A stretch of DNA of 64,000 nt, taken from the NCBI GenBank assembly GCA_029834535.1, contig JAQMWT010000390.1:186001-250000 (forward strand), given 5' to 3'. Both the position numbers and the translations under genes were made by a program. This DNA comes from Chrysophaeum taylorii (lineage: Eukaryota > Sar > Pelagophyceae > Pelagomonadales > Pelagomonadaceae). The first letter of the stretch is position 1; every line of letters begins with the position of its first letter. Of the stretch, positions 53,945-62,672 are shown piece after piece. A model generated the notes under the pieces. That model did not search any database. It was not told the origin of the DNA and saw only the letters and a list, made by a program, of their open reading frames with translations.

Positions 53945-54225
53945 AATCCTTACTACTAATCGACAGATGTTTCCTCCTTACTACTAATCGACAGATGTTT
54001 GTCTGTTTGTCTGTCTGTTTGTTTGTGGGGTATGAGGGATGTGCCTGACGGGCGGAGATAAGTACGCGGGACCTAGTCGGGGTCATCGCCGAGGCGTGGG
54101 GCAGGCGAAGAGAGGACGGGCCCCGCCCGTAGGTCGTACGCGTGCTGCCGCCGGACGTATGTGCGATGAAGGGTGACGTCCTGCTGGGATCGGGCGGCCT
54201 GCTGCTAAGAGGGGGGGTGTGTGTG
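53945..54225 (-). repeat. Retroposon copy with duplicated tail and internal deletion
   Basis: CTTACTACTAATCGACAGATG occurs twice (about 53949 and 53977), followed by TGTC/TGTT repeats, then the element from GTGGGGTATGAGGG up to GGGCGGCCTGCTG. The latter is fused directly to a second CTAAGAGGGGGGGTGTG piece, so two insertions are nested or recombined. Confidence 0.7.
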
Positions 54226-54405
54226 GGACTTCTGTGTTGGTAGAAAGGAAGGAAGGAAGGTTCCTAGAAGACGGCTTCAAGTCCGTTGAACCTCTAGTAG
54301 GAGTACTAAGCGTCGTCCCTGGTGGGTGTTGAAAATTTCAGCAAGACGCCGCGTACTACGAGCAGTAAGTTGCCAAGCGCCCCCCCCGTGGAGGAGGCGC
54401 CCCTG

Positions 54406-55113
54406 ATGGTGCGCAACGAGATGAGCTCGCGGAGCTCGTCGAAGGACGAAACCCCATTGCCATGGTCCCTCGACGGCGAGCGGTCCCTGGACTTCAAGGC
54501 GACGAAGAAGAGGGCCGTCCCGGGTAAGAACAGCGGGTCCTGGAGCGTGGTGGCCACCGTGAAGGTTGGGCGGAAAGTGGTGTTCGAACGGCGGTCGTCT
54601 CTGGTGTTCGCGGTGTCTGACGACGTCGAGACGCGCGACGCCGAGTGCCTGCAGCACCTCCGGACGGAGCTCTCGGAAGTGTGGCATCGGGCGAGCTGCT
54701 CGCCCAAGGAGACGTGTCGCATGGATTTTGGGCGGGAGTTCACCGGAACGCGGGTTTTGCATATTGTGGCGCGAAAGCGGAAAAAGGGCAAAAAAGTAGT
54801 CTGGGAGTGCGCGTCTACGGCTTGTACCGAGTACGCGACGTTTCGTCGCGTCACGAGCTGCGATTACAAGGCCGACGCCGACGCCGCGCGGTCGACGGCG
54901 GCCTCCCTTCACCACGAGATCAATGCTCTCTGGTTGGCGGTCACCCGCGGAGAGACCGAGTCGCAGTTTGGCGGCGGCGGCGGCGGCGGCTCGTTTGCTG
55001 CCCACGACGAGAACGACCCCCCCGCGAGACGCGGCGCCCTCCGCTTCATTAAGGATGTCTACGGTCCCACCTCCAACGTCGATGCGGTCGTCACGAGGCC
55101 CTCCCGCATCTAG
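54406..55113 (+). CDS. Uncharacterised protein
   Basis: A 235-residue protein with host-like codon use but no recognised domain. It has a Ser-rich start, a beta-like middle (WSVVATVKVGRKVVFERRSS, LVFAVSDDV), a Cys-containing segment (WECASTACTEYATFRRV), a helix, and a Gly run (about 9 Gly) before the C-terminus. The frame stays open upstream to 54322 without an ATG, and the sequence AAATTTCAG just before 54342 could be a 3' splice site, so a short upstream exon is possible. The ATG at 54406 is the first in frame; 54421 is an alternative. Confidence 0.6.
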   Translation: MVRNEMSSRSSSKDETPLPWSLDGERSLDFKATKKRAVPGKNSGSWSVVATVKVGRKVVFERRSSLVFAVSDDVETRDAECLQHLRTELSEVWHRASCSPKETCRMDFGREFTGTRVLHIVARKRKKGKKVVWECASTACTEYATFRRVTSCDYKADADAARSTAASLHHEINALWLAVTRGETESQFGGGGGGGSFAAHDENDPPARRGALRFIKDVYGPTSNVDAVVTRPSRI

Positions 55114-55198
55114 GTCCTTTTTTTTATTGAAAAGAAAGACGACTTTTTTTTTTTTAGGAGATAAGATATATAAGAAGCTCGAAGATACGTCATCATCA

Positions 55199-57184
55199 TC
55201 AAACGTCGATGTCCGTAAGGGCGAAGTTGGTGGACTTGGCGGTAATGTAACTTTTTCTTTCGGCGGCGCTGTCGCCCATGAGGAGGGAGATGATGCGGTC
55301 GGCCTGGGCCGCGTCCTGGACGTCGACGCGCTGTAATTTTCTTCGGGCGGGGTCCATGGTCGTCTCCCACAACTGCGCCGGCATCATCTCGCCGAGCCCC
55401 TTGAAGCGCTGGACGGGCGCGTTGGGCGTCTTCTCGAGCTGGGCGGCGAGATCCTCGTCGGACCACGAGTAGACGTTTTTGCCGATCTTGTAGAGGGGCG
55501 GGCAGGCGATGTAGACGTGGCCGTCGTGCACGAGATCTCGCTGGTATCGATAAAAAAACGTTAGGATGAGGGCCCGGATGTGAGCGCCGTCGACGTCGGC
55601 ATCGGTCATGATGACGATTCTGTCGTAGCGCAGTTTGTAGTCTTCCCCCTTGACCCCCAACCCGAGGGCCGCCATGAGGGCCTGGAGCTCGGCATTTTTG
55701 TATATCTTGTCGGTCGCGCACTTCTCGACGTTGAGGATCTTGCCCCGCAAAGGAAGAATGGCCTGGGTCGCGCGGTCCCTGCCTTGCTTCGCCGAGCCCG
55801 CGGCCGAGTCGCCCTCGACAATAAAGATCTCTGCGTCGGACGAAGATTTGCTCGAACAGTCGGCCAGCTTGCCCGGCAAAACGGTGCTCGCGAGGAGCGT
55901 CTTGCGTCGGACCAAATCTCTCGCGCTCTTGGCGGCGGCCGCGGCGCGCTGCGCAGCCTGGGCTTTGTCGAGAACAGCAGCGAGGGCCTTGGGTTGCCAC
56001 TCGAACAACTTCGAGACCGCCTCCCCCACCACCGCGTCGACAATAGGACGCACGCCCGGCGAGCCCAGCCTCGACTTGGTCTGGCCCTCGAACTCGGGTT
56101 CGGGCACGCGAACGACCAACACGGCCGTCAAACCCTCTCTGACGTACTCTCCGGGGATGTTTGTTTGGAGCTTGCCCGCCTTCTTCGCCGCGCTGTTGAT
56201 GCCGCGCGTCAGGGTCGCCCGCAGTCCTTCGACGTGCGTGCCACCGTCAGCCGTTCGGATTCCGTTCGCAAAGCTCACCACGACGTCCGTGAACTGGTCG
56301 GCGCTCCAGCGCAGCGCGCACGAGACGTCGACGTCGTTTCGCGACCCCGTTGCCACGAACCCCTCGAAGGCCGGATGGAGCAGACTCTTTCCCGCGCACA
56401 GCGAATCCGCGAATTCCGAAATTCCGCCGTCGTGCCGGAACTCGCGGCGGCCGCGGCTTTGGCCGCCGCTCCTTTCGTCGGAAAGTACGAGCGTCGCGCC
56501 CGCGTTCAAGTATGCCAGCTCCTCGAGGCGCGCGGCCACCACCTCGGCGTCGAACTCTGTCGACTCGAAGATCAGCGGGTCGGGCGAAAACGTCACCCTC
56601 GTACCACCACCACCCTCCTCGGACGAAAAATCGCCGCATTTTTCCAAGCTCGACGCGGGATTGCCCGCCGCGAACCTCATCCGGAACCGCTCGGCGTCGC
56701 GCATTACCTCCACTTCCATGTCCCGGGACAAGGCGTTCACCACCGACAAACCCACGCCGTGGAGCCCCCCCGAGACCCGGTACCCCGAATTCGATCCGCC
56801 GAACTTTCCCCCCGCGTGCAGCACGCACAGCACCGTCTCCAACGCGCTCTTTCCCGTCTGCGGGTGCGTGTCGCACGGGATGCCCCGCCCGTCGTCCGAC
56901 ACGCTGCAGCTCCCGTTACCGTGGAGCGTCACGTCCACCTTCGACGCGTGCCCGCCCATCACCTCGTCCATCGCGTTGTCGAGGATCTCGAAAATAAGGT
57001 GGTGGAGCCCGCGCGGCCCCGTCGACCCGATGTACATCCCCGGTCGCTTCCGGACGGCTTCCAGCCCCTCCAGCACCGTGATCTGCCCGGCCCCGTACGC
57101 AGCCGCCGTCGCCGTCGTCGTCGTCGTCTTGGTCGTCGCCGACAAGGCCCGCGACAACCCGAGCCGCAGCAAAATGAGCGCCAT
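55199..57184 (-). CDS. gyrB: DNA gyrase subunit B, organellar
   Basis: A 661-residue GyrB. It supplies the ATPase of the bacterial-type topoisomerase that supercoils plastid or mitochondrial DNA. GHKL ATPase: FEILDNAMDE (Glu66, Asn70), DDGRGIP, GLHGVGLSVVNALS. TOPRIM: EGDSAAGSAKQGRDR and MTDADVDGAHIR (metal-binding DxDxD). The GyrB C-terminal box is QRFKGLGEMMPAQLW. The shorter length than E. coli GyrB (804) reflects absence of the insert specific to that group. The N-terminus MALILLRLGLSRALSATT is a typical amphipathic organelle presequence. The start is the ATG at 57184, 35 bp downstream of the truD stop on the same strand. Confidence 0.95.
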   Translation of the reverse strand: MALILLRLGLSRALSATTKTTTTTATAAAYGAGQITVLEGLEAVRKRPGMYIGSTGPRGLHHLIFEILDNAMDEVMGGHASKVDVTLHGNGSCSVSDDGRGIPCDTHPQTGKSALETVLCVLHAGGKFGGSNSGYRVSGGLHGVGLSVVNALSRDMEVEVMRDAERFRMRFAAGNPASSLEKCGDFSSEEGGGGTRVTFSPDPLIFESTEFDAEVVAARLEELAYLNAGATLVLSDERSGGQSRGRREFRHDGGISEFADSLCAGKSLLHPAFEGFVATGSRNDVDVSCALRWSADQFTDVVVSFANGIRTADGGTHVEGLRATLTRGINSAAKKAGKLQTNIPGEYVREGLTAVLVVRVPEPEFEGQTKSRLGSPGVRPIVDAVVGEAVSKLFEWQPKALAAVLDKAQAAQRAAAAAKSARDLVRRKTLLASTVLPGKLADCSSKSSSDAEIFIVEGDSAAGSAKQGRDRATQAILPLRGKILNVEKCATDKIYKNAELQALMAALGLGVKGEDYKLRYDRIVIMTDADVDGAHIRALILTFFYRYQRDLVHDGHVYIACPPLYKIGKNVYSWSDEDLAAQLEKTPNAPVQRFKGLGEMMPAQLWETTMDPARRKLQRVDVQDAAQADRIISLLMGDSAAERKSYITAKSTNFALTDIDV

Positions 57185-57219
57185 TCTTCTTCTTCTTAAG
57201 CTTACCACCACCACTACCA

Positions 57220-58266
57220 CTACTTTGTTCTTCTTGTTGTTTCTGCTTCTTCTTCAACTTGATGATGATTTTCGAAGGCGGGGCACTTGACGAACTCGCG
57301 CATGATCGAGGTGGCGTAGGCGCCGGGCTCGAGGTCGAAGACAAAGCGGAGGCCTTCCGGGACTTCCTGGATCTCCATGTTGCGGGGCCAGACGCGCGCC
57401 TTCCGCCGCGACCCGGGAAAGGGGAACCGCCCGAGGATGAGATTTTGGGGCAGCACCTCAGCTTCGTCGGGCCGGGGCTCGAGGCGGTTCCCGAACAAGG
57501 GACCGTCCTCGGCAGTGCCGTTTCCCACCACCTGGCGCGCCAGCCAGACGTTAAAGAGCATCGAAGAGAAAGCGTCGACCGCGAACGCGTGATCTGGGTT
57601 CTTCAATCTTAACTTCTTCTCGCCCGAAACCAGCCGTGCCCCTCGAATCGCCGTCTTCGCCCCCCTCCCAAACCGCTGCTCCCCAAAGTAATTCGGCGCC
57701 CCCACCTCCCCCAACCGACGCGCGATGTCGTTCGCTTTTTCCATATCCTTCTCGCACCCTCGCAACAAGATCTCGAACCGGTTCGCCGCGTGCGTCCCCC
57801 GGCGCAGCTTGCACCGCTTCCGGCACATCTCGAGGGGCTCGAGACCGCGAACAGCCTCTTCCGACACAGAACACCCGGGAACAGAAAACCACTGCGTCGC
57901 GACCGCTATTTTGTCCTTGAGTCCCGAGACCCCCACGTCCCGGAAATCCCCGAGCCCCAGCCGCTTCTGGATCGCCGTCTGCGCCTCGCGCGTCGTCTCT
58001 CCGCGCCGCCGCAGCCGGAACCACCAGTGAAAATTGTCGCGGTACCGAATCTCGTCTTCGGCGACATCGAGCACCTCGGTGACCACAAAATCTTCACACC
58101 GCTCCTTCACCCTGCCGCCGAGACCCTCGCACCTTGATGTCGCGTACGGCAACGAGTCGAACACGATCATGTACTCGAATCCATCGGGACACACCTTCAA
58201 CCTCTTCGACTCGCGACCATCCGACGACGTCAACAACACCTCATCGTCGTCTGAGCGATGCGTCAT
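57220..58266 (-). CDS. truD: TruD/Pus7-type tRNA pseudouridine synthase
   Basis: A 348-residue protein that converts uridine to pseudouridine in tRNA. The TruD hallmark GLKDKIAVATQW carries the catalytic aspartate (about 118); NYFGEQRFG and the terminal FDLEPGAYATSIMREF are also family signatures. Length equals bacterial TruD (about 350) rather than the long eukaryotic Pus7 (about 600), although the family spans both. The target is probably U13 in tRNA, by analogy. The start is the ATG at 58266 (MTHRSDDDE); no organelle presequence is evident. Confidence 0.9.
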   Translation of the reverse strand: MTHRSDDDEVLLTSSDGRESKRLKVCPDGFEYMIVFDSLPYATSRCEGLGGRVKERCEDFVVTEVLDVAEDEIRYRDNFHWWFRLRRRGETTREAQTAIQKRLGLGDFRDVGVSGLKDKIAVATQWFSVPGCSVSEEAVRGLEPLEMCRKRCKLRRGTHAANRFEILLRGCEKDMEKANDIARRLGEVGAPNYFGEQRFGRGAKTAIRGARLVSGEKKLRLKNPDHAFAVDAFSSMLFNVWLARQVVGNGTAEDGPLFGNRLEPRPDEAEVLPQNLILGRFPFPGSRRKARVWPRNMEIQEVPEGLRFVFDLEPGAYATSIMREFVKCPAFENHHQVEEEAETTRRTK

Positions 58267-58725
58267 CCAAAAGGAACGAAACCTACTACTACTAACCCCC
58301 CCGCGTGGGGTGCGTCCGTCCAGGGGGTCCAAGGCAACTGTGGCGCAAGGAGAATTTTAGGGGCTACCTGGCGTGCCTCCGAATCCTGGCTCGCCGCTCG
58401 CGTCCGTGCCCTGGGTGGAGCCACTGGACGAGGTTGGCCGTTCTCCCGCCACACGACCACAAACAACTTCCGTGCCTGGTCCTCACAACTTGAGGATCGG
58501 CTGTTGCTTTATGATCAAGGATATATCGAAAAACAGAAATCAGGGTGACGCATGCCACGGAAAAGGAAGATGATGTCATAGAAAAAAACTGACATCATCA
58601 GACCGGAGTAGGGTGCCCCTGATAAGGGGGGGGGGGGGGGTAGAAGAGGGGTAAGCCTTATTAGGAGGCGGGAGTTGCCGCCACAGGACTCCCATGGTAA
58701 GAATTCGAGCTGCCCCCGAGAGGTG
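58267..58725. other. Intergenic interval; 3' end and candidate LTR of element 1
   Basis: It contains a 10-bp inverted repeat GATGATGTCA/TGACATCATC (58569-58578, 58590-58599, 11-nt spacer), a G run at 58625-58640 and the LTR-like segment 58633-58683 resembling 31243-31330. No gene. Confidence 0.4.
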
Positions 58726-59442
58726 CTAGCGCGAGGAGCGCGGCTTCGCCTTACGAGCATCTCGTGAACGAATCTTCTGGTAAACGCGGGTGATGATGAC
58801 CGGTTCAGGAACTCGGCCACTGCGTAAAATAAACTTGGGTATCAACACATCAATCTCGTGCGGAGCGAAATCCGTGACACAAGGAGTTGTGTTGGAGGAA
58901 GCTCGGGACTTGTTGGTGAAACTTCGACCTTCAACGTCCTTGAACTCGGGCTTGAGCTTGCGGTGCGAAAGGTGAGAGGTCGGCTTGAAATAAGCGACAT
59001 CATCGTTCGGACCCAAATCGGAATGGAAATGCACAGCAACACGATCATTTTGGTAATCGCAAGGCTCGTAAACTTCAGCAACATAAATCTTCTTGCGCCA
59101 ATCGGAGCGCTTCCGGTCGGGAATCCGGAAAACAACAAACTTACCGTGCTGATAATCATCACGGAAGGTTTCTTCGGGTTTGCGGATGGCTTGATCAACG
59201 ATCGGAGGTACCATCACAGGCGTGATCTGACTAACATGAACACGTCGTTCTTCGGGCGGAGAGTCGAGAGACCCAATCCTATAGGTGACCGGGGAAAGGC
59301 GTTCCTTGATAATAAACGGCCCTCGCCATTCCGGTCGAAATTTGTTCTGAAGGAAAGGAATATAGAGCAAAACGTGCGATCCTTCCTTGTATTCAACATC
59401 GACATGATCGACATTGTAGGCCAATCGTTATTTCTTCAAAGC
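58726..59442 (-). pseudogene. C-terminal (GPF) module of element 1 integrase
   Basis: NKFRPEWRGPFIIKERLSPV followed by TYRIG is the GPF/Y module of Ty3/gypsy integrases; RRVHVSQITPVMVPP follows. The last about 150 residues (GKFVVFRIPDRKRSDWRKKI, YVAEVYEP, VAVHFHSD) look like a small beta-barrel similar to what chromodomain or SH3-like tails offer, but I cannot assign it. A TAA near 59431 lies just upstream. Confidence 0.8.
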
Positions 59443-59768
59443 TTTATCACGAGCGAGGGCATCCGCCCTCCCGGCGTAGGTTGGCACCTATTCGCCTCCC
59501 CGGCGGGCCGGTTGGCAGCCGAAACGTTCGCAGTGGGACGGGGTATGGCCGGGGGGCGAAGACGGAAGGTTATCGGCGAGTTGGTTGTCAGTCACATCGC
59601 GGTCTCCTCGTCGCATTGCGACAAGCTTGATGGTCACTCTCCGCCGACCGACCTTTCGGCGCTCCTCGTCTACAGGCCCGTGATTCCGGACTGGCTCCTG
59701 TCGGTCCGGCCTGGCTCCCATGCTCGGGAGAGGTCTGAAGTTAGTTAGTTAGTTAGTTTATCACGAGC
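59443..59768 (+). mobile_element. 302-bp SINE-like insertion with 12-bp target-site duplication
   Basis: Insert 59455-59756 lies between direct repeats TTTATCACGAGC (59443-59454 and 59757-59768), inside the integrase gene. Its left end is a perfect hairpin GAGGGC-ATCC-GCCCTC; its right end is a (TTAG)4 tail. A truncated relative lacking the left part is at 41596-41672. No coding capacity. A short simple-sequence tail, 5' truncation and a target duplication together indicate non-LTR retroposition. No clear tRNA-like A/B boxes were found. Confidence 0.85.
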
Positions 59769-60444
59769 CTCGCGGACGATCTTCGTATAATACTTCAATC
59801 GTTCACGAGTCTCGGCGACTGCATCAGAGCGAGTCTTCGGGAATAATCGTGTATCAAAGTCCATGAGCGTGTAGTCGGTCGGCAGCATCGGCTGACGGTT
59901 CAGGCGCAGCATAAAGGGAGAAATCTGCGTGCCTGGAATAAACTTGCGGTTGTAGCAGAACGCAATATAATGAGCAAAGTCAGGCCAATCCGTAATGTTC
60001 CGGCCCTGAAGGCAAGCACGGAGGAAGGCCTTGATAAATCGGTTGACAAGCTCAGCCGGGTTCGACTGGGCATGATAGGGAATCGTAGTTTGGTGTCGTG
60101 TGTTAAAGAGATGGCAAAACTCGCGCATCAACTTGTTCACGAACTCTTTACCGTTGTCGGTACGAATCATCTGGGGCAAGTAGCCCTTAAGGAGGATGTT
60201 AATGACAAAAGACTCGAGGACAGACTCAGCAGTCTTATCGTTCAAAACATCCAGAATCAACAAATGCGAGAACGGATCAAAAAATACTAGAAGATACGTC
60301 TCGGGACCAGCGCTGGGCAAGGGTCCAAATAAATCCATGCAAAGAACAGCACCATCACCATCTTAGACGGGCTGCTGCAAGAGTCCAGCTCGTTTCGGCT
60401 CAGGCGTACGAGCTTTCTGGCAAACTAAACATTCAGCAATGAAG
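59757..60444 (-). pseudogene. Integrase catalytic core of element 1
   Basis: ECLVCQKARTPEPKRAGLL completes the zinc site. A TAA near 60365 follows, then the rve core: MDLFGPLPSAG (first Asp), IRTDNGKEFVNKLM (second Asp) and QSNPAELVNRFIKAFL (Glu). It would insert the DNA copy into the host genome. The frame ends inside the SINE-like insertion. Confidence 0.9.
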
Positions 60445-60446
60445 AC

Positions 60447-61502
60447 TCAAACTTCGTTCGACATGTGAGGCCACCAAAATCGTTCTTGGATAGCCTGGAC
60501 AGTACTGTGACGTCCCATATGACCACCGTTAACCGGAGTGTAATGGTAGAGTCGAATAATGCGCTTGCGCAACGTAGCAGGTGCAACAATCATCGGGTGC
60601 AAATCAGCAGAAATGCGGTAAAGAACGTCTTTAACGACTTCGAATCGTTCGTTCGCTCGGGAACGTCGCGGCGTCTGACCTTGGGCCATTCGGTAGCGAA
60701 TATCCTCGCAAGTAGCATCAGATTCTTGCTCACGTGCGATCTCAGCGAGCGTCATATTATCGGGTATCTTATCGATATAATCTTTGTAAGCGGCTGCGTC
60801 CTTGACGATCTGTGGCTCATCGCGCGCACGGTTCTTCCGACGTTGTCTCGTAGCTTGAGACGTAGCCAATTTCATCGGATCCTTTTCACGATCTTCTTCC
60901 TCGTCTTCCGGCAGTTCGGTCGTAATAAACGACATTATGAAGTGGCAACCGGAGGCGGGAATTCCTCGGTCATCCACAGGTCGGGGAAGCTCTTGGAACA
61001 CCAAATAAGCGTGGTTCAAAGGTTCTCCAAACTCGTCAGTCTCGATGACATGATCTATCGGGTTGCGGGAGAGACGGTCAGGGATACTCATTCCCGGTGA
61101 CTTTCCCGGCTTGTAACCAAGTTCAGGGTCAAAATTGGCGAGACGCATCGCCCACCAAGCAAGCTGTCCAGATGAGTGCGTCGCCTTACGTAAAAACGTC
61201 AAATTTCGGTGATCGGTCTCCAAAACAGTACGGTGCCCTTCGATGTAGGCTCGAAAGTGCTCTAGAGAAAGTATAACTGCCAGCAGCTCTAGCCGACGGG
61301 GCTCGTAATTGCGCATCTCCTTCGGCACAGCTCGGCTCCAATATTCAATCACTCGTTCTTCTCGAGTCACTCTCCCGGCATCGTCCTTGACTTCGACAAT
61401 CTGGAAGAGATACGCTCCAAGTCCATCCTTGGAAGCATCGGATCTGAAAAGGCAGATCATAATCGGGGTGGTAGACTCCGCGGGAATCAACCAAAGCTTC
61501 AA
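60447..61502 (-). pseudogene. RNase H and integrase zinc-binding region of element 1
   Basis: RNase H: FRSDASKDGLGAYLFQ (first Asp), RRLELLAVILSLEHFRAY (Glu), LETDHRNLTFL (Asp); the catalytic acidic residues are present. A linker rich in Glu/Lys follows, then the integrase HHCC region (YHYTPVNGGHMGRHS, ERFWWPHM). The pair of frameshifts near 61548 and 61450 cancel each other. The TGA at 60447 interrupts the frame before the CxxC half. Confidence 0.9.
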
Positions 61503-61547
61503 TAATCGTATCCCAAACTTTCTGACACTCGGGCGTCCACTCGAACT

Positions 61548-62672
61548 TTACACCTTCGAGGCATAATGTCTCAGCGGTTCCACGATCTTCGAGTAGCCCT
61601 TCACATATCGCCGGCAGTAATTACTCATGCCGATGAAAGAGCCTATCTGGGTCTTCGGGGAAGTATTCGGTAAAGTACCTGGAATCGGCATCTTCTGCAG
61701 TGCTTCCAGCGTCTTCGGATTCGGCTTCAAACCTTCTGGGGTAGAAGTGTGTCCCAGAAATTCTATATCATCCTTGAGAAGGTGGAACTTCGCGGTTCGA
61801 CCGCTGTACCCTTTCTGTACCAAATGACACATCACTTCGATCAAAACTTGTAAATGTCGATGAAGATCGTCGGATCCCATCATAATATCGTCAACAAACG
61901 CAACCAAGTCTTGATACGTCAATTTCGAAAGGTCGCTCGCCATTTGCTTGCAGAAAAGAGCTCCGGCCGTCTTCACACGTAGAGGTAATCGCAAGAAACT
62001 ATGAGCGCCAAGTGGGCTAACCATCGTGACAGCATCCTGCGCTGCCGGATCCAGACGAAGGTTGTGGTATCCCCATCTAATATCGATGCATGTCCGCCAT
62101 CGTCTCATGGCGAGAAAAGCTAAAGCATCATCTTGTCGGATGTTCGGCCAACTGTCATTGACCAATTGATCGTTGAGCTGACGTAAGTCAACTGCAGCAC
62201 GGAACGCGTTTGACGTTCCAATCTCAGCTCCTTTTTTTGGAAGCATCAACACAGGAAAGCCCCAAGGTGAGTTGGCCGGACGAATGACTCCATCCCGGCA
62301 CCACTCGCTGATCTGCTTGCGGAGACAATCGAGCTTCGCAGGCGCCAATCGGTAGGGCGTCATCTTTATCGGTCGCGGATTCGCGTCTTTGAATCGTAGA
62401 GACACAGGAGGCGAGTCCACAGGTCTCATAATCGGGTCGAAAAAGGCCCAAGAATATTGCACACAGTGACGGAGCATCAGTTTCGCCTCGTCATCTAAGT
62501 GCGGATTGTCAGGAATTCCCAGCTCCTGCACAACCCTGTCAACTTCTTCCTTCGTAGGAACTTGAACTTTCATAGCCTCATTATCCTTGACATGCTCGGG
62601 GAGTTTGCGGCAGCGGTGCACCCTCGGCATCGCGCGGCGCATCTTTCCATGGCACATCGAACTTTTTCTCAT
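61548..62672 (-). pseudogene. Reverse transcriptase of element 1
   Basis: A 374-codon frame with VDSPPVSLRFKDANPRPIK, WGFPVLMLPKKG, AVDLRQLNDQL, IDIRWGYHNLRLD, FLRLPLRVKTAGALFCKQM and the catalytic FVDDIMMGS (61887-61898). It copies the RNA genome into DNA. The domain itself is complete; it is separated from the methyltransferase by a frame change near 62620, which could be decay or programmed frameshifting, and ends at a shift near 61548. Confidence 0.9.

Noticed and set aside
55580-57290. Two overlapping frames of about 540 codons, plus strand
   Set aside because: Antisense to gyrB; stop codons are rare in this GC-rich sequence, so long false frames are expected.
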